Assembly (NCBI RefSeq): GCF_003429095.1
Contig: NZ_QVTE01000016.1
Span: 62,001-126,000, forward strand
Direction of reading: 5' to 3'
DNA: 64,000 nucleotides
Origin: Peribacillus saganii
GTDB lineage: Bacteria; Bacillota; Bacilli; Bacillales; DSM-1321
Both the position numbers and the translations under genes were made by a program. A model generated the notes under the pieces. The model saw nothing but the letters and a program-made list of their open reading frames with translations, was not told the origin of the DNA and did no database searches. The stretch's first letter is position 1; each line of letters opens with the position of its first letter. Positions 51,831-61,911 of the stretch are shown piece after piece.

Positions 51831-52319
51831 GGAGTTAAAAGATGAAGTTTAGCTGCAATTATAGAACAATGAAACGGAAGTATCAATTTTGAAGTGAGGC
51901 CACTTATTAATCTTTTTGGACAAGAAATAACAAGGAACGCATTAATACCAACGGTACAGAGTGTGGGAATGGAATCCATCAGAGACTGCACAAGCCTCTC
52001 AAGCTGTTGGAGTTCGAGGAATAGTATTCTTTCGGGTTTCTATTAAGCAACTGTCAGAGTGGCTTGGACAATTTTCTATAATACTTTAAAAAAACCCTCC
52101 AACTGCTTTTTACCAATAATTATATTGAATTATTAAATGGTATCACAAAGGGCCTAAACGTGTTTAAGGTTCTTATGTGATTTTTTTGCTTTTTCAGAGT
52201 TGTTCTATTTAGTCGCCATACGTTGTCGTTAGAAGTACACCATGTCAGTAATTAGAATAAAGTAAGCAATTTTAAGAAAACACTTACAAAACAAATTTGC
52301 GTAATATTCTAAAAAACTA
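51831..52319. other. Non-coding or decayed stretch before glnA
   Basis: It may contain further debris of the decayed gene, but no protein segment is recognisable. Nothing regulatory is evident until the glnA promoter. Confidence 0.45.
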
Positions 52320-52370
52320 TTGTCAAACTATTGTGATTAAAATATAATTTTAATGTAATAAAATATAACA
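52320..52370 (+). promoter_or_regulatory. glnA promoter with GlnR/TnrA box over the start point
   Basis: TTGTCA (52320-52325), a 17-base spacer, and TATAAT (52343-52348) form a near-ideal sigma-A promoter. TGTAATAAAATATAACA (52354-52370) matches the GlnR/TnrA consensus TGT-N-A-N7-T-N-ACA exactly and covers the expected start of transcription, so binding should repress. Confidence 0.88.
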
Positions 52371-52392
52371 TAATTCCGAGAGGTAACATAAC

Positions 52393-53757
52393 ATGAATGA
52401 GACACTCACTCCAAATACAGTAACGATACCATCAGCTTTAGAACAAATCAAAGAGACTATTAATGAAAAAAGTGTTGAATTGCTACACTTACAATTTGTA
52501 GATATTGAAGGAATTTTAAAGCATATCACGGTAACTTCTGAACAACTAGAAGATATAGTAGAGGGGAAAATGATGTTTGATGGTTCCTCTATTAAAGGTT
52601 TTTCACCAATTAATAGATCCGACCTTTATCTGCAGCCAGATTTAGCTACATTTACTATTCTTCCTTGGACACAAGAAGAAGGTTATGCTGAGGCACGATT
52701 CTTATGCTCTGTCATGAACCCGGATGGAACACTTTTTGAGGGAGATACAAGGAATGTATTGAAGAAAACGATTGAACGTGCAGCTGATAAAGGCTATACC
52801 ATTTCCGTAGGACCTGAGTTAGAATTCTTCCTTTTCAAAACTGATGCAAATGGCTATGCAACTCAAGAAATCAGTGATAGAGCCGGCTATTTCGAGCCAT
52901 CACCATTTGATCTTGGAGAGCGCGTTCGTTTAGAAATTTACCGTGCCTTAAAAGCAATGGGATTTACGATTGAAGCATCTCACCATGAGGTAGCGGAAGG
53001 ACAGCATGAAATTAGCTTTAAATATTCTGATGCACTAACTGCAGCAGACCTATCAACTACATATAAATGGGTTGTGAAAACTATTGCACATAAATTTGGA
53101 TTACACGCTACATTTATGCCAAAACCGGTTTTTGGAATCAACGGTTCTGGTATGCACGTGAATATGTCATTCTTTGAAGGAAGCGAAAATGCATTCTTTG
53201 ATCCTTCAGATGAACTCCAATTATCTGAAAAAGCTTATCAATTCCTTGCTGGGCTACTAGATAACGTGAAAAGTTTTGCAGCGGTAACAAACCCGCTAGT
53301 AAACTCTTACAAACGTTTGGTCCCTGGGTACGAAGCACCATGCTACATTGCTTGGTCAGCTTCTAACCGTTCAGCACTTATTCGTATCCCAGCGAAAAAA
53401 GGTCTTGCGACTCGTGTAGAATTACGTTGTCCAGATCCATCTTCTAACCCTTACTTAACGTTTGCTGTTATTGCTGCAGCAGGCTTAGATGGAATAGAAA
53501 AAGGATTAGAGGCTCCGGCTCCAATCAATGAAGATATTTTCCATATGACCGAAGAACAAAGGGCAATCCTTGGGATTGACAACCTGCCAGGAAGCTTAAC
53601 AGAAGCAATCAAAGAACTAGAATCAAGCGACTTTGTTTATAACGCATTAGGCGAACACGTCTATAGCGAATATGTTGCTGCAAAAAAAGCAGAATGGGAT
53701 AGCTATCGCACAGCCGTTCACGCATGGGAAATCGAGAACTATCAATCTAAATTTTGA
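52393..53757 (+). CDS. glnA: Type I glutamine synthetase (paralogue)
   Basis: A 454-residue glutamine synthetase, about ten residues longer at the N-terminus than B. subtilis GlnA. Active-site landmarks are present: MFDGSSIKGF, GPELEFFLF, GQHEISFKYSDAL, NGSGMHVNMS, and the Glu flap NSYKRLVPGYEAPCY. It makes glutamine from glutamate, ammonia and ATP. The position equivalent to Arg62 of B. subtilis GlnA, needed for feedback inhibition by glutamine, appears to be Pro72 here (GFSPINRSD). No glnR gene is adjacent, which suggests a second copy outside the usual glnRA operon. It is regulated by the GlnR/TnrA box just upstream. Confidence 0.93.
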   Translation: MNETLTPNTVTIPSALEQIKETINEKSVELLHLQFVDIEGILKHITVTSEQLEDIVEGKMMFDGSSIKGFSPINRSDLYLQPDLATFTILPWTQEEGYAEARFLCSVMNPDGTLFEGDTRNVLKKTIERAADKGYTISVGPELEFFLFKTDANGYATQEISDRAGYFEPSPFDLGERVRLEIYRALKAMGFTIEASHHEVAEGQHEISFKYSDALTAADLSTTYKWVVKTIAHKFGLHATFMPKPVFGINGSGMHVNMSFFEGSENAFFDPSDELQLSEKAYQFLAGLLDNVKSFAAVTNPLVNSYKRLVPGYEAPCYIAWSASNRSALIRIPAKKGLATRVELRCPDPSSNPYLTFAVIAAAGLDGIEKGLEAPAPINEDIFHMTEEQRAILGIDNLPGSLTEAIKELESSDFVYNALGEHVYSEYVAAKKAEWDSYRTAVHAWEIENYQSKF

Positions 53758-54395
53758 TAGAAAAGCAGGCATTAGCCAGCTTTGTACAAGTTTTTAGTTC
53801 CTTTACGTTTCTAACTTGATTTTATTAATAAGGAATTAGCAGAAGCTAGCTGGAAGTAAAGGGAATATTCTAAATAGCCCTTCATTCTTCTTTTTGGTGA
53901 AAGGGAGGCCTATTTCTTCATTTCTTGGTGTTCGCCTAAAAAAACGGTCGAATATATAAGTCTGCCTTTTCTGTTAAAGTCCAAAAAAGAAGCCAATCCA
54001 GCCATAATTAAACTAGGTATACTTCATTACTTGGCTATCTGTTACTGGTTTTAAAGCTTAGGAGGATCCTTTAAAGGATTAAAATGCAGTTGGCTTGTCA
54101 GTGGAATGTCGAAAGTTATCCTGCGTGGGGATAGCTTTCTACATACATTGGAGAAAAGTTGCATCACAAGTCCATAGGTCTGATGCTTCGCAGCGTCAAA
54201 TTATTATATATTGCGGCAAGTGATATTATACATTGATAATAGTGTAACAATCATTCGTTTAAAGGGACAGTAATGAAAATAGGATATACATGCCCTATAA
54301 TGATAATATTAAAAACTTGACTCTTGCACATTTTAATTTTATCCCTGAAAAAGGACATACGGGTAGTGCGGTTGTAAAAACTGATTTTTAAGCGA
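53758..54395. other. Non-coding stretch after glnA
   Basis: No gene, clear terminator or RNA is seen. The DNA looks like decayed sequence leading into the insertion-sequence remnant. Confidence 0.45.
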
Positions 54396-55260
54396 TTAGT
54401 GCAGGGCATTCAGTACCTTTTTCAAGGGAGTTTTGGCTACCATTTCTTGATACACATATACAACGAGCTGCCCTAAAACTTCTGTCCTGATTCGTCGGAC
54501 TGTATCTCCAAGCGTAAAGGAAGCGTCTCGGGACCACTTATGCCTCTTCAAGGAAGTTTTGCGTCAGGTATTGGATGGCCCAGTATAAAGCTCGATGGAC
54601 TTATCGATGGACTTAATAGAAAGAAATTGATATTGGTCAAAGCCCAATAACTCTTTGAAATAACGATAGCCAGTTTCAATCTCCCAACGCACATGTTCCC
54701 TGTCTGAATATACAAGCGATTATATCGAGAGCTCCGGCCTTCACTCTGTGACTGTGAATGATAAAGGGAGATTTCGTATTTACTTATGCGGAGGTCCGCT
54801 CTCGGATATGGAAAATGTCAAAATCCTATTGTCCTGGGAGAAAAAATTCATCCCGGGAAAAACTCCGTTTTGTCTCCTGTACACCGACCGGGCCTTGGAA
54901 GTCGTGACCATCCTAGGTTATTAATACCCTGCGGGCAAATTTTGCGATTGGACTTTACAGCCTCCATCACGTGAAAGCCTTTAATGTTACAACCATCAAT
55001 CATCTTTTTGCTTGTATACCAGCTGTCCAGTAAAACATAGACCTGTTCACCTTCATTTGCAGGAAAGTCCCTAAACATGTCCAGGACGAAGTCGTTCTTG
55101 CTTTTGAAGGGGATCTGACGTTCCTGGCAATAGGCCTTAGAGATCCAAAGCTGCTTTTCTGCAGCTTTTTTGTGCTAAAGGGGCAGAAAAGTTCCATAAG
55201 CACATTTCTATTTCCACCGATACGGCATGCCCCCAAGGAATAGGTATTCACAGATGTTTG
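54396..55260 (-). pseudogene. Decayed IS4-like transposase
   Basis: Read on the - strand, pieces in different frames give QVYVLLDSWYTSKKMIDG (the DDE-type DSWYTSKK motif), then KGFHVMEAVKSNRKICPQGI. After a break come REHVRWEIETGYRYFKELLG (the Y-x2-R-x3-E type signature with the catalytic Glu) and KTPLKKVLNALH before a stop at 54396. The N-terminal part is missing and there are several frame breaks. No terminal inverted repeats were identified. It is a dead insertion sequence. Confidence 0.8.
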
Positions 55261-55316
55261 CCTATGTGAATAACTTACTGCTAAAGCCATTTTATTATTT
55301 GTGTGGGGGAATCGGT

Positions 55317-56099
55317 GTGGGATACTATGTGACTGTAGAATTAGGCGTAAAATTATATGTGGAAGATATAAATCCCGTGGGAAGTAAGACGATAGTGTTT
55401 TTACATGGTTGGCCATTAAGCCATAAACAGTTTGAGTATCAGTTTGATGTTCTTCCCTCAATGGGCTACCGCTGTATCGGAATTGACTGGAGAGGATTCG
55501 GAAAGTCGGATAAACCAATAAGTGGCTACAATTATAATCGATTGGCTGATGATATTCGCACAGTAGTTGGTGTACTTCAATTAGACAATTTCATTCTTGT
55601 AGGTCACTCTACAGGTGGAGCAATCGCGATTCGGTATATGTCCCGATATAATGGTTACGGAGTATCAAAACTTGTCCTTGTAGACGCTGCAGCTCCAATA
55701 GGCTTTACTACAGAAACTGCGAATAGATTACTTTCTCAAGCGTTAAATGACCGTCCTAAGATGATGCGAGAAGTAACAGACACCTTTTTCTTTCAATATA
55801 TAACAAGCCCATTCTCTGAATGGTTTTTTCAATTGGGGTTACAAGCAGCAGGTTGGTCAACAGCAGCAATCATAATTACACTAAGAGATGAGAAGCTTTA
55901 TGCGGATTTGGAAAAAATACTTGTTCCAACCATAATCATTCACGGTGTTCACGACAAAGTTATTCCATTTGCACAAGCTCAGGAATTAAACCAACAAATA
56001 AGAAATTCACAGCTTGTTCCGTTTCATTACAGTGGTCATGGTCCTTTCTGGGAAGAACGTGACAAGTTTAATCAGCAATTGAGGCAATTTATTGGTTGA
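55317..56099 (+). CDS. Alpha/beta hydrolase (haloperoxidase/esterase type)
   Basis: A 260-residue hydrolase starting at GTG 55317, with GGGGGA six bases upstream; earlier starts (to 55227) would read through transposase debris. The catalytic triad is Ser98 (LVGHSTGGAIA), Asp213 (IHGVHDKVIP) and His241 (HYSGHGPFWEE), and the oxyanion region is VFLHGWPLSHKQF. The family includes non-haem chloroperoxidases, esterases and lactonases, so the substrate cannot be told. It is next to a dead insertion sequence, which suggests it came with mobile DNA. Confidence 0.88.
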   Translation: MGYYVTVELGVKLYVEDINPVGSKTIVFLHGWPLSHKQFEYQFDVLPSMGYRCIGIDWRGFGKSDKPISGYNYNRLADDIRTVVGVLQLDNFILVGHSTGGAIAIRYMSRYNGYGVSKLVLVDAAAPIGFTTETANRLLSQALNDRPKMMREVTDTFFFQYITSPFSEWFFQLGLQAAGWSTAAIIITLRDEKLYADLEKILVPTIIIHGVHDKVIPFAQAQELNQQIRNSQLVPFHYSGHGPFWEERDKFNQQLRQFIG

Positions 56100-56131
56100 T
56101 AGTCTTCTTCAGCTAAAGGGGGCATTTACGG

Positions 56132-56616
56132 TGGTTTGATTACGAAAAGCTTGGTTATATTCAGATGGGTTAATGATTATGACATACGATGAACACAACC
56201 CAAGAACAAAACCTGGGTCAACAGCATCATTCAATTGGACAGAAGCAACGATTCGTTATGCTTTGAAACATGGTGTACCACCATCAAAAATTTTACTCGG
56301 TATCGCTGGTTATGGATGGGACTGGGATACCGCAGCAGACAAAGCCTTGTATAGCTCCTACGCACAGTTAATGGATCAGAGAACAAAATATAAAGCTAAA
56401 GTTATATGGGAAACCCGTTCGCAAACACCTCATTTCAAATACGTTGATCATAATCATCATAGCCACCAAGTTTGGTTTGAGAATAGCGATAGTCTGCGGT
56501 TTAAGTTAAACCTAGTAAAAAAATATAACTTGCGGGGAATCGGGATTTGGCGGCTCGGCTTAGAAGACCCAAAGTTCTGGACCACTATACCCGAGGAAAT
56601 AAAAGTAAAAAAGTGA
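56132..56616 (+). pseudogene. C-terminal fragment of a GH18 family glycosidase (YaaH-like)
   Basis: From ATG 56173 the frame reads MIMTYDEHNPRTKPGSTASF and KILLGIAGYGWDWD up to LRGIGIWRLGLEDPKFWTTI, the C-terminal half of spore-wall-type GH18 enzymes such as YaaH. Just before it, in another frame, WFDYEKLGYIQMG is the preceding segment of the same fold. The catalytic DxxDxDxE motif and any LysM domains are missing. A piece of the gene remains with one frame break, so it is probably inactive. Confidence 0.75.
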
Positions 56617-56781
56617 TGAATGGTCCTCTAAATCCTGAACTTGTTTAATTGTGAAGAGTTGTACTTAAAGTAACGGGTACGTTTGTCTAAGAAGGATAAC
56701 GCATCTTTTTGTTGAAGTTATTGTACTAAGAGCAGTTTAGTCCTTATTCAATTATGAGGACAACCCAAGGGGGAAACTAAT

Positions 56782-57348
<567 letters not shown>

Positions 57349-57427
57349 ATTATGCACAAACAGCTAATTTCGATTTTTACGTTTTTCATTTGAAATTGTT
57401 ATTTAAGATTTCAATATCCTATTTTCT

Positions 57428-57463
57428 GAGAGTCAGCCTTTCCAGCTGGCTCTCCTCTTTTTT
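57428..57463 (+). terminator. Terminator after the DUF4256 gene
   Basis: GAGAGTCAGC (57428-57437) pairs with GCTGGCTCTC (57445-57454, one G-U pair), followed by CTCTTTTTTT. Confidence 0.88.
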
Positions 57464-57478
57464 TACACAAAAACAAAA

Positions 57479-57580
57479 CTAACTGGCTACTAATGGCAAT
57501 AACCGTTCGAACATGCGCCTGTCGTTGGTTTTCTTCATGGCTTCCATGACACGAAAAGTCTCCTGTTTGATAGTAGTCAA
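57479..57580 (-). pseudogene. N-terminal stub of an IS630-like transposase
   Basis: A 33-codon frame from TTG 57580 with GGAGGATG upstream: MTTIKQETFRVMEAMKKTND, then RRMFERLLPLVAS and a stop. The segment resembles the very start of IS630-type transposases before their helix-turn-helix. The rest is gone. The assignment is tentative because it is so short. Confidence 0.4.
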
Positions 57581-57743
57581 TGTTTTCATCCTCCGATTAA
57601 GTTTTCCTATTCAATACCCTTTATTGGGAGAGCAGAATCTTTTAATTTCAACTTATATAGGAATGAATGAATGGATCTGGGAGTAAAAACAAATTCCCCG
57701 CCTAATTTAGAAAGATTAGGTGGGGAATACTAAATAACTGAGA

Positions 57744-57824
57744 CATATTCAAAAATCAAAGGTGTTGAATCTTAATTGATGAAAACTTGATGGTTAAACT
57801 TGTTACCTTTGATTATTAAATATG
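57744..57824. repeat. 81-base unit with imperfect terminal inverted repeats
   Basis: CATATT-CAAA-AATCAAAGGT (57744-57763) is mirrored by ACCTTTGATT-ATTA-AATATG (57805-57824). Sixteen positions pair, with a symmetrical four-base mismatch. The 41-base centre has no coding potential. It could be a small MITE-like remnant or a structured transcript. Confidence 0.5.
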
Positions 57825-57906
57825 TTGCCGAAGTGTGACCAAATCAGTTTTTATCGGGATGGAAAAATTCTTCCAATATTGTCTTTTTTATAGTTGCCGA
57901 CAAGTA

Positions 57907-57938
57907 TGCAAATCCAATAAAAGGGTTTGCATTTTTTT
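57907..57938 (+). terminator. Orphan terminator-like hairpin
   Basis: TGCAAATCC (57907-57915) pairs with GGGTTTGCA (57923-57931, one G-U pair), followed by seven T. There is no gene directly upstream. Confidence 0.65.
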
Positions 57939-58452
57939 ATTGCCTTCAAGATACATAAAATAATTGAGTTTAAAAAAAATGAATACAATGTTCGTATAAA
58001 AACAGAGTGAGTTTGAAACTGTTGAAATACTATTTTACGTATATTAGATTTAGTAAAAGATGATTGGGGGCAGATCGTTTATTTGTGTCCGAAAATTCTC
58101 CCCAATATCTTGACAGGTTAATATCTATTACGTAAATAAATGTTTTGAAGTAATAAAACATCTAATTGAACAGCGGCTATGTATAGGAGTCATTACTGCA
58201 GGGAGTATAAATCTTTTTGGGTAAATAGGGTTTTCACTTCGGTAATGTAAAGGCTTTATATTGTGGGGGTATGATAGGCTCAGCCGGGCGATGCCTTTCT
58301 TTTAAAGGTTTCGCCCAATCTCCAGAAATCATGCGCAGAAGCTCCATGTCAAGTCGGAACTACACTTCGGTCAAGCGGAAATCCCGTCCTTACAAGTAAT
58401 AAGAATGTCTTCGCCACCCTGTTTTTCAGGCATTGCACAAAAACTTGCACTT

Positions 58453-59045
58453 TCATTTTTCTGCAATCCAAATACCAAAAATCTCTTTATGGCGAGACAT
58501 AATGATTCCTAAAACGCTGTAAGCAGACTTATTTACGATTCGGTTTTCTTTTCTGACCTTAAAATGAATGGCCTCCAAGAAGACGATTGGGTAACTCTGT
58601 CTAATGGACGGGATTGCCACTCCCACAATAAGTGGCATAATTTTATCCGTTACTTTGCTCACCAATAGTCGGCAAAACATCAATTCCATATAAATGTTTC
58701 ATATAGTCCTCAATATCCCAGGTGGACATGCCGTTTGCATAGAGGCCAATGATCTGTTCTTCCAGCCCATTTACTGTGTTTCTCATTTTTTATTGTGTGA
58801 GGTTCATATTCTTCGTTCCGGTCTCTCGGCATTTTCAGTTCGGTAGGACCAAATTTTGATTTATCCGTTTATGGCTGTATCCAATTTCGGCTATTGCCGG
58901 AATTAGTTCAATTTCCGCTTCAAATACTTGTTGGATTGTATCTTTAAAAGGTTCTTCAACATTTTGACTATCTTCAACTGATTTACATTGTTCTTTCGCT
59001 AAATCATCAATTAATTTGCTTATTCTTAATGGTAATTTTAACTAT
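58453..59045 (-). pseudogene. Decayed IS256-family (mutator-type) transposase
   Basis: On the - strand, pieces in several frames follow the order of IS256 transposases. They are QQVFEAEIELIPAIAEIGYS, PRDRNEEYEPHTIKN, GLEEQIIGLYANGMSTWDIE, YMKHLYGIDV, then VTDKIMPLIVGVAIPSIRQS, PIVFLEAIHFKVRKENRIVN and IFGIWIAEK. At least three frame breaks and stops occur, and the C-terminal half with the last catalytic Glu is missing. It cannot be active. Confidence 0.82.
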
Positions 59046-59125
59046 TTATACAAAACTTCTTACAGTGGTAAGTTTTCAATTGTAATTGCTCAATTTTAAT
59101 AATCATATATAAATGGAATAATTAT

Positions 59126-59153
59126 CTTACTTCGAAAATATTAATGAAGTAAG
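59126..59153. promoter_or_regulatory. Inverted repeat upstream of the IclR gene, possible operator
   Basis: CTTACTTC (59126-59133) and GAAGTAAG (59146-59153) are a perfect 8-bp inverted repeat with a 12-base AT-rich centre, 56 bases before the IclR start. IclR proteins commonly repress their own genes from such palindromes. Confidence 0.5.
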
Positions 59154-59208
59154 TAATAGATGAAATGGCGTTGCAATTATTGAAACTCCATACGGGGGGA
59201 AAGTTAAG

Positions 59209-59988
59209 ATGAATCAAAGTGTGATAAAAGCCCTAAACTTAATAAATTATTTTTCTCTGGATAAACCAGAGCAATCCCTCTCTGACATCGCCAAGCTTTC
59301 AGGAATGTCGAAACCGACGACTTATCGATTACTTAGCTCATTAGAATTTTGTGGTTTTCTATCGAAAATTAAGTATTCGGATCAGGACATTCGTTATCGT
59401 CTTGGGATGAAGTTGTTAGAACTAGGTAATATTGTATTGGAGCAATCCGAAGTACGAAAGGTATGTTTGCCCCTTATGAAGCAATTGGCAGAATCGGTGG
59501 ATGAAGCTGTACATTTAGTAGTCGTTGATGGAGAACATGCTGTTTATATTGAAAAGGTAGACAGCAAACAGCCCATTCGCTTGTTTACTAGTGTAGGCAG
59601 AAGGTCACCATTACACCTTGGTTCTGGTTCGAAATTATTGCTTGCCCACATGGACGGACTAGAGCGTGCTAAACACCTTCAAAAGATGGAATTAATAGCG
59701 ATGACGCCCAACAGCATTACTACTATAGAAGGACTGGAAAAAGAATTGACCAAAATTATCCAAGATGGCTATTCCATTAGTGACGGGGAGCAAACCCTAG
59801 ATACCATAGGATTATCCTTTCCGATTCGGAATCATAAGGGTAATGTTATAGCTGCACTCACGATAAGTGGGATGAAGTCCCGTTTTCAAGAGCGCTTGGC
59901 ATTTTTACTAGAGGAAACGAAAAAAGCTGCAGATCTCATTTCTGGTGATTTAGGGTATAGAAAGGAAGTTATATCTCTCAAAATATGA
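59209..59988 (+). CDS. IclR-family transcription regulator
   Basis: A 259-residue protein. The winged helix is at about 1-70 (QSLSDIAKLSGMSKPTTYRL), and the effector-binding GAF-like domain at about 80-250 (HLVVVDGEHAVYIEKVDSKQ, then SVGRRSPLHLGSGSKLLLAH and DTIGLSFPIRNHKGNVIAAL) is classic for IclR. The ribosome site is GGGGGGAAAGTTAAG. It heads the transporter-aminotransferase cluster and most likely controls it in response to the transported compound. Confidence 0.93.
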   Translation: MNQSVIKALNLINYFSLDKPEQSLSDIAKLSGMSKPTTYRLLSSLEFCGFLSKIKYSDQDIRYRLGMKLLELGNIVLEQSEVRKVCLPLMKQLAESVDEAVHLVVVDGEHAVYIEKVDSKQPIRLFTSVGRRSPLHLGSGSKLLLAHMDGLERAKHLQKMELIAMTPNSITTIEGLEKELTKIIQDGYSISDGEQTLDTIGLSFPIRNHKGNVIAALTISGMKSRFQERLAFLLEETKKAADLISGDLGYRKEVISLKI

Positions 59989-60009
59989 ATAGGTTGAGGT
60001 GAAGAAATA

Positions 60010-61899
60010 TTGGATAGAAGTGCTAGGCATTGGAATTTACTAACTAGTTTATTAGGGGTCATGCTTTCCGGATTTGTCCTTTATACCGCGATTTTTGGTT
60101 CACTTGTCGCTATGAAGCAACGCGCCTTCGTTCTCCTGTTTGCCATGGTGCTCTGCTTCCTGATTTTTCCTGCAAATAAAAAAAGAAAAGGAAATCGTAT
60201 TTCGTTTTTAGATTTACTGCTGGCTATTTGTTCTGTTGCTGTAAGCGTTTATATTATTGTTGCTTTTAATGATTTAATAACACGCATGGGAATGCCAAAC
60301 AAGCTAGATTTAATAATGGGAGTACTAGCGGTAGTTCTTATACTTGAAGCTACTCGACGAACAATTGGATGGGAGCTATCCTTCATTACAATCATAATTC
60401 TACTCTATGGATTCTTAGGAAATCATATCCCGGGTATATTCAATCACCGTGGTTATTCTGTAGAGCGGATGATTAATCAAATGTATTTGACAACCGAAGG
60501 AATCTTTGGAGTTCCACTCGGGGTTGCTACGACATTTGTGTTTTTGTTCGTGCTTTTTGGAGCCTTTTTAGAAAAATCTGGTGCCGGTCAGTTTTTTATT
60601 GATTTAGCGGTTAGTTTAACTGGCAGAAGCAAGGGAGGTCCTGCGAAAATCGCAATTTTTGCAAGCGGTTTCATGGGAACTATTTCAGGAAGTTCTATTG
60701 CCAATGTCGTAGGGACTGGGACATTTACCATTCCGTTGATGAAACGAGTAGGATACAAGTCCCATTTTGCTGGAGCAGTAGAGGCTGCTGCTTCTACCGG
60801 TGGACAAATTACACCACCAATAATGGGGGCTGCGGCTTTCATCATGGCCGAGCTTACAGGGGTGCCCTACATGGATATTGCCATGGCAGCCATCCTCCCG
60901 GCAGCACTGTATTACTTAAGTTTATATATGAACGTTCATTTTGAAGCTTCACGTACTGGACTGAAAGGGATGTCTAAAGAGGAAGTTCCTGATCTTAAAA
61001 AAACTTTACTATTAGGTGGACAATTTATCATTCCACTGGTAGTTGTTGTTACGGCACTAGCCGGGGGCTCAAGCCCAACGAAAGCTGCCTATCTAGCTAT
61101 CTTTAGTTTAATTTTAGTTAGCATGATAAAAGCTTCCACAAGGATGGGGATAAGGAAAATCGTGGATGCCTGTAGGATGGGTGCAGAAATATCTATCAGT
61201 ATTATTACTGCTACCGCTTGTGCAGGGATGATTGTCGGAACGGTTTCACTTACTGGATTGGGTTTAAAATTCACTGATTTTATCGTTTCCATTTCCGCTG
61301 GGCAACTGTTTTTAGGGTTATTCCTAAGTATGATTGCATCAATAATTTTGGGGATGTCGTTACCTACAACAGCTACATATATAGTTTTATCAGTTCTTAC
61401 TGCACCAGCACTGGAACAATTGGGTATCCCATTAATCGCAGCACATATGTTCATTCTGTATTTCGGGGTATTTGCTGATATTACCCCACCGGTTGCTTTG
61501 GCTTCTTATGCAGGTGCTGGAATTGCAAATGCTTCACCCATGAAGACGGGTATGACCACGGTGAAAATTGCCATTATTGGCTTCATCGTTCCGTATATGT
61601 TTGTATATTTCCCATCTCTATTATGGATAGGGAAGACAAGTGATATTATAATCGCTACGATTACCTCAATACTGGCTATTATTTCGCTAGCAGCTGCGCT
61701 ACAAGGGTATATGCTCCGCCCGACAACTAAATTAGAACGCTTGATCCTCTTAATTTCCGGTGCGCTGTTATTAGTTCCAGAACACGTATCGGATTTGATA
61801 GGGGCTTTTGCGGTAGTATCAGTTTTTGTATGGCAGTGGAAAACGTCAAAACAGACAACTAAGAATGAAATAGAGCAAGCAAACACAAAAAACACTTAG
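60010..61899 (+). CDS. TRAP transporter fused permease (DctQM type)
   Basis: A 629-residue membrane protein starting at TTG 60010 after GGTTGAGGTGAAGAAATA. The first about 150 residues are the small DctQ-like subunit fused to the large DctM-like permease. Landmarks are FASGFMGTISGSSIANVVGT, EAAASTGGQITPPIMGAAAF and MSLPTTATYIVLSVLTAPAL with FGVFADITPPVALASYAGAG. About sixteen membrane helices can be counted. The fused form pairs with TAXI-type binding proteins, and one follows 12 bases on. It is a sodium- or proton-driven importer of an organic acid or amino acid. Confidence 0.95.
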   Translation: MDRSARHWNLLTSLLGVMLSGFVLYTAIFGSLVAMKQRAFVLLFAMVLCFLIFPANKKRKGNRISFLDLLLAICSVAVSVYIIVAFNDLITRMGMPNKLDLIMGVLAVVLILEATRRTIGWELSFITIIILLYGFLGNHIPGIFNHRGYSVERMINQMYLTTEGIFGVPLGVATTFVFLFVLFGAFLEKSGAGQFFIDLAVSLTGRSKGGPAKIAIFASGFMGTISGSSIANVVGTGTFTIPLMKRVGYKSHFAGAVEAAASTGGQITPPIMGAAAFIMAELTGVPYMDIAMAAILPAALYYLSLYMNVHFEASRTGLKGMSKEEVPDLKKTLLLGGQFIIPLVVVVTALAGGSSPTKAAYLAIFSLILVSMIKASTRMGIRKIVDACRMGAEISISIITATACAGMIVGTVSLTGLGLKFTDFIVSISAGQLFLGLFLSMIASIILGMSLPTTATYIVLSVLTAPALEQLGIPLIAAHMFILYFGVFADITPPVALASYAGAGIANASPMKTGMTTVKIAIIGFIVPYMFVYFPSLLWIGKTSDIIIATITSILAIISLAAALQGYMLRPTTKLERLILLISGALLLVPEHVSDLIGAFAVVSVFVWQWKTSKQTTKNEIEQANTKNT

Positions 61900-61911
61900 G
61901 AGGGTATTAAA

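Larger units (their letters stand above)
57581..58452. other. Non-coding stretch with several hairpins
   Basis: No gene seen. It contains a 14-bp hairpin (57693-57706 with 57715-57728), an 81-base inverted-repeat unit (57744-57824), and a terminator-like hairpin (57907-57938). A further GC-richer block lies near 58265-58400. Confidence 0.5.

Noticed and set aside
51272-51991. Long - strand frame of 239 codons
   Set aside because: It is antisense to the kinase end and to the Mqo remnant, Ser/Leu/Phe-rich like other antisense frames, with no ribosome site.
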